Origin: Hirsutella rhossiliensis
Lineage: Eukaryota; Ascomycota; Sordariomycetes; Hypocreales; Ophiocordycipitaceae
Direction: 5' to 3'
NCBI RefSeq assembly: GCF_020360975.1
Contig: NW_025408667.1
Coordinates: 3,906,001 to 3,970,000 of the forward strand
DNA: 64,000 nucleotides
The notes under the pieces are model-generated. The model did not search any database. It was not told the origin of the DNA and was given only the letters and a program-made list of their open reading frames with translations. Positions 60,063-64,000 of this stretch are shown one piece after another (within the stretch, counting starts at the first letter, position 1; each line of letters opens with the position of its first letter). The position numbers and the translations under genes are program-made.

Positions 60063-61902
60063 ATGAAGTTCCTGACCCTATCGTTGGCACTTGGCCCCTG
60101 TGCTGTCTCCGCGATAGCCTCATTGCCCCCTACCGCCACCATTGACACCGGCCCCCTTGTCGGCGTCACGACCAACTTGCCCGGTGCTCTCGGGCCGGTC
60201 AATAAGTTCCTCGGCGTTCCCTACGCTGCACCCCCCGAGCGATTTAGCCTCCCCCGGCGCCCCACGCCATGGACCTCTGCGAGGAATGCGACGGCTTTCC
60301 AAGCCTCTTGCATCCAATACATGGTCGACGCTGGTAAGTCTTCTGCCTCGAAGTGTTCTCGTCTTTGTGACGGTTGACCAACTCTCTTCCTCTTCCTGGA
60401 GATGTCGGTCCTGGCCGGGACGTCATCGATGGGCTTTTTAACACGCACCCCCGAGAGAGCGAAGACTGTCTATACATGAATGCTTTTACGCCGGCGACGC
60501 AAGGGCCGCCCGAGGGTCGCGCCGTCGTGGTCTTCATCCCCGGAGGTGGCTGGCAGTTGGGAAATGGCCTGCTGGACCTTTCTGGGTTCGCCGGCTACGA
60601 AGACATTGTGGCCTTTACCTTCAACTACCGCACAAACAGTACGCTGGCCCCTGTCCTCTCTTTGATATGTCGCTGACGTCGTTTGTTCCTCGTGCTCAAG
60701 TTTTTGGCTTCCCCAATGCCGCAGAGATAGGCCTCAGCCAGAGGAACTTAGGCCTCCATGACCAGCGCCGTGCCCTCGCCTGGGTGCAGGCCAACGCGAG
60801 AGCCTTTGGCGGGGACCCAAAAAAGGTCACCATCTGGGGCGAGTCGGCCGGGGCTATGTCCGTCGACCTTCACATGCAGGGCTACGCACAGGCGCGCCCG
60901 CCTCCCTTCCGGGCGGGGATCATGTCCAGCGGCCAAATGTCCTTTGGCTTGCTTTCCATCACGAACAGCCCTCGAGACACGCGGAGCTGGGACAATCTCG
61001 CGGGAGAGGTTGGATGCAGAGGAAACAGCAGCCTGGCCTGTATGCGGAGAGTCCCGGCCAAACAGTTGGTCGAGGGCATGGCCAAGGCAAACATGACAGC
61101 CCTTCCCATCGCCGACAACTTGACGGTTCCCGCGAATCGAGCGGCGGCCTGGAGGGACGGGAGAGTCGCCAAGGTGCCGGTGTTGATGAGTACCATGGCC
61201 CAAGAAGGACGGGCCCTGGTGAATCGCAACATCACGATGCAACAATTTGTCGGGACGTACCTCCCCGAGACCCTGGTCACTCCCAAGCAGCGGGACGCCA
61301 TCGTGTCTTTGTACCGAAGCAAGCCAGGCCTTGAGTCCGACTTTGACGTGGCCGCCGCCATCTATACGGACTTGCTCTGGCAATGCGTGAGTCTTGGTGT
61401 TCCTCGAAGGGGTTAAACACGAACTAGAGCTGATACCAGAGATGGGCGCGTAATTCAGCCGCAGCAGAATCTGGCCAACGTCTCGGCATCCACCGGACTC
61501 GCAGTCTGGCGCTCGTACATCAACGCCTCGATCGCCGAGCTCCTCCCCGAACAGTTCCAGTTCCTAGGCAAGTTCCACGGGGGGGATGTCGTGCTACTCT
61601 TCTCGACCCCGACGTTTGAAGGCGGAGGCGGCGGCGACGGCTTCAAGCTGACGCCGCAGCTGTACGCCTTTGCCAACTATTTCCGGGGCGTCATCGGCAC
61701 CTTTGTTCGGAACCCGCACGGCGGTCCGGGCTGGCCAGCTGTAGGGTCGTCGTACGCCCCCTTTGACGTTGTGGCTCTCGGCGACGTGGGCGAGCAGCGC
61801 AGCGCCGGGGCCACGCCCGTGAACCAGACGACGTTGGACGCGGACTGTGCCGTCTTCTCAGACATTTACCCGCTTGTCGAGAAGTTTCTATCCGTGTCTT
61901 GA
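60063..61902 (+). CDS. Secreted type-B carboxylesterase/lipase
   Basis: Exons 60063-60333, 60402-60638, 60701-61386 and 61459-61902 encode 545 aa, the normal size. It belongs to the alpha/beta-hydrolase carboxylesterase family that cleaves carboxylic esters. A signal peptide is clear (MKFLTLSLALGPCAVSAIA). Motifs in order: GPVNKFLGVPYAAPP, SEDCLYMNAFTP, VVFIPGGGWQLGNG (oxyanion hole, with Trp where Phe is usual), NYRTNIFGFP restored by intron 2, LGLHDQRRALAWVQANARAFGGDP, TIWGESAGAMSV with nucleophile Ser218, an acidic residue in MAQEGRAL, and FHGGDVVLLF with the catalytic His. The introns are 68, 62 and 72 bp. The substrate is unknown. Confidence 0.9.
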
Positions 61903-62540
61903 AGGGAATAGTACGGACGCGAGTGTATCTTGTCTCACTTGTATATTATATATTTAACCTGTGCCTAATCTGTATCTGTCCAACTTCTCCGCGTCCCTGT
62001 CCTGCCAGCCACCGCCCGCGGACTGTTGCTTATGGTCAGGATGACAACACTTGGGCGCTCGGTGCAATGACTTTTGCTCGAGTCTTGTAACTTACCGCCA
62101 ATCAACTTGTAGAAGATGTCGAGACAGACCGAAGCAGAGATTCCGATGCCAAGCCCGGGCCAGTCTTGGCGCCCGGCCCGTTGCGGCATGCGGTGGCGGA
62201 ACCTCGCGTGCACCAATGGGGATTCCTCCATCATCGCACCAGCATCCACCAGTATCGTGTGGTGTTGCAGAAGCCGTCGTATGTAGTCAAAGATTCATTC
62301 GACACCAAGGAGGAGCCCGTTGGACCGACGGCTCCCGTTAGTCAACAATGGACGACAAGTGTAGGACAAACGTAGGTTTTCATGCCTCTAAAGGCTGAAG
62401 CTGGTGGCGAGGGCGTCGCCGAGTATAAGACCGGCATTGCCTGCCGACATACAAGTTCATGAACATATCTACTGCACATATAACACCTCAACCAAAAACC
62501 GCAATCCCATTCCCGCTTCACACAAACCCTTTTACTGACC
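61903..62540. other. Intergenic region before the ADH pseudogene
   Basis: It contains the esterase 3' region and a TATA-like TATAAG at 62424-62429, about 115 bases before the pseudogene coding region. No intact gene is seen. Confidence 0.4.
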
Positions 62541-62543
62541 GCA

Positions 62544-63626
62544 TTGGGCTACCTAGACACCTTCACCGGCTTCTGTGTCGACGGGCCGGACTCGTGGAGC
62601 AAATTCCACAAGGCCGAGCTCAAGCCGAAGCCGTTTGGGGACCACGACATTGACGTTCGAATCGACGCATGCGGCGTCTGCGGATCCGATGTTGACACTT
62701 TGACGGGAGGGTGGAGAATATATCAGGGCTCTTTCTGCGTGGGACACGAGGTCGTCGGCAAGGCCGTCAAGGTCGGGCCACACGCCAAGGGCATCAAGGA
62801 GGGTGACCGCGTGGGCGTCGGTGCTCAGATCTAGGCGTGCCTCGAGTACGACCTATGCCGTGACAGGAACGAAAATCACTGCCCCAAACTCGTCGACACA
62901 TAAAACGCTCAGTATCCAGATGGCTCGTGGGCTCACGGCGGCTTTGCCTCACATATACGCACCCACGAGTATTTTACCTTCAAAATCCCAGACGCCCTAG
63001 ACATAAACATGGTAGCTCCGCTTCTGTGCGCGGGTATTATAGTCTACTTACCCACGGTGCGTGCTGGCGTCGGACCGGGGAAAAGGGTAGGCATCGTCGG
63101 CATCGGCGGGCTGGGCCACATCGCCATGCAATATGCCGTGGCCCTCGGAGCCAAGACGGACGCCCTGACGCACTCGCCCGGCAAGGAAAATGACTGCAAA
63201 AGGATGGGTTCCAAGGACGTCATCGTGACCGGAAAGGAGGGCTGGCAAGAACCGCACAAGTTCAAGTTTGACTTGATCCTCAACTGCGCCAACGTGACGG
63301 ACCGGTTCGACATTCCGTCTTACTTTTCGCTCCTCAAGCCCGGATCTGACTTCTACATGGTCGGTCTCCCTGATAGAGCCCTGCCATAGATCATGGCGCA
63401 AGACTTTGTCGGCAACGCGCCCCAGCTGAGCGGCAGCCACATTGGCAACCATCAAGAGATGGAGGCGCTGCTGAAGCTTGCTGCGGAAAAGGGCGTGAAG
63501 CCGTGGGTTGAAACAATTGATGTTTCGGAAGAGGGTTGCAAGCACGCCGTCGAACGACTCGAGGACAATAAGGTCGCCTACCGGTTTACGCTTACGGGTT
63601 TCGACAAGGCACTTGGCCGGGCATAG
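62544..63626 (+). pseudogene. Pseudogene of NADP-dependent (cinnamyl-type) zinc alcohol dehydrogenase
   Basis: One continuous frame over 360 codons matches the ADH6/CAD-like medium-chain dehydrogenase family: GYLDTFTGFCVDGPDSW, KPKPFGDHDIDVRID, ACGVCGSDVDTLTGGW (catalytic zinc Cys), CVGHEVVGK, GDRVGVGAQI, NENHCPKLVDT, HEYFTFKIPDAL, VGIVGIGGLGHIAMQ (NADP Rossmann motif), KFKFDLILNCA, MAQDFVGNAP and KVAYRFTLTGFDKALG. It is broken by TAG at 62832 (where Trp is conserved), TAA near 62902 (where Tyr is conserved) and TAG at 63387. The start position has no ATG (TTG in a GCATTGGGC context). A structural-zinc Cys is Tyr (CLEY). The frame itself is never shifted, so decay is recent or by point mutation only. 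Confidence 0.88.
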
Positions 63627-64000
63627 ACGTGCTGTTTAGCGGGGGTTGGAGGCCGGGAGTTGGGAATGTTGATCAGCGTGGGCGATTGATGCAGAGAAAC
63701 CGGAGTCGAAGAAGAGAGTGAAGAGCAGCATCATTTTCATAATGCACAATGCATTCTACTATTTCAAAGCCTGCATCGATGACATGATGTAAAGAGTCTT
63801 GGAGTAAGCAGAATTGTGCAGCAAGAGCTGACCCATTATCAAGGGCTCGGCGACATGAATGAAGGCAACTTTTCCAGCGGCAATATTCGGTTCACCAGCG
63901 AGACCTCTTGAAAGAGGATGGAGATGCTTTGGTCGGACATCGAAAAGGCGTCTTGCGGCGCATTCTCCGCCCGCCTCAAGCCAAGTTGCTGTCCCAGGAC
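63627..64000. other. End of window, no gene seen
   Basis: The last 374 bases carry no supported coding region; they would be 3' flank of the pseudogene. Confidence 0.5.

Noticed and set aside
62820..62905. Introns that would remove the stops in the ADH pseudogene
   Set aside because: Conserved codons lie immediately on both sides of each stop, so any intron would have to delete conserved sequence; no GT-AG pair of normal length fits.

Overview
The window is nuclear DNA of a filamentous ascomycete (Pezizomycotina; Hypocreales is my best guess). The evidence is the gene content: Zn2Cys6 regulator, ENA-type Na+ ATPase, Opi1, UVDE, LCL2, Glc8 and a GH18 chitinase. Introns are short (about 49-200 bp) with GT-AG ends, coding DNA is GC-rich, and some stretches are AT-rich or mutated in ways that recall repeat-induced point mutation (RIP). 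There is no prokaryotic, plasmid, CRISPR or phage signal. All exon boundaries are my own splicing from reading frame, GT/AG sites and family conservation; no transcript data were used.

Layout. The left part (1-19.2 kb) is ordinary gene-dense chromosome: an alpha/beta-hydrolase plus CorA-like fusion running off the left edge (-), a C2H2 protein with a cupin-like tail (-), an N-terminal protein methyltransferase (+), an F-box protein (+), mitochondrial bL27 (-) divergent from LCL2 (+), the PP1 regulator Glc8 (-) and a regulator with two Zn2Cys6 clusters (-). A 6.8-kb gene-free stretch follows (19.2-26.0 kb) with (CA)n tracts and a strong hairpin. An ENA-type P-ATPase (26.0-29.5 kb, -) comes next, then about 6.5 kb of gene-poor DNA with a possible decayed gene, a small secreted cysteine-containing protein (36 kb) and an AT-rich relic.

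The middle-right part holds UV-damage endonuclease (+, C-terminus shortened by an apparent deletion/frameshift), an RKM4-like SET methyltransferase (+), an unrecognised 320-aa protein (+), the AP-1 mu subunit (-) and the phospholipid regulator Opi1 (+). The right end (54-63.7 kb) is accessory-like: three secreted proteins on the + strand (LVIVD-type choice-of-anchor B protein, GH18 chitinase, type-B carboxylesterase), each behind a TATA-like box, then a zinc alcohol dehydrogenase pseudogene with three in-frame stops and no start codon.

The genes do not form one pathway. The housekeeping set serves trafficking, lipid control, ion homeostasis, DNA repair and mitochondrial translation, and the right end suits extracellular nutrition or host interaction. 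The least ordinary items are the C2H2/cupin architecture, the two-cluster regulator and its large upstream region, the 25.4-kb hairpin, the broken UVDE tail and the ADH pseudogene.
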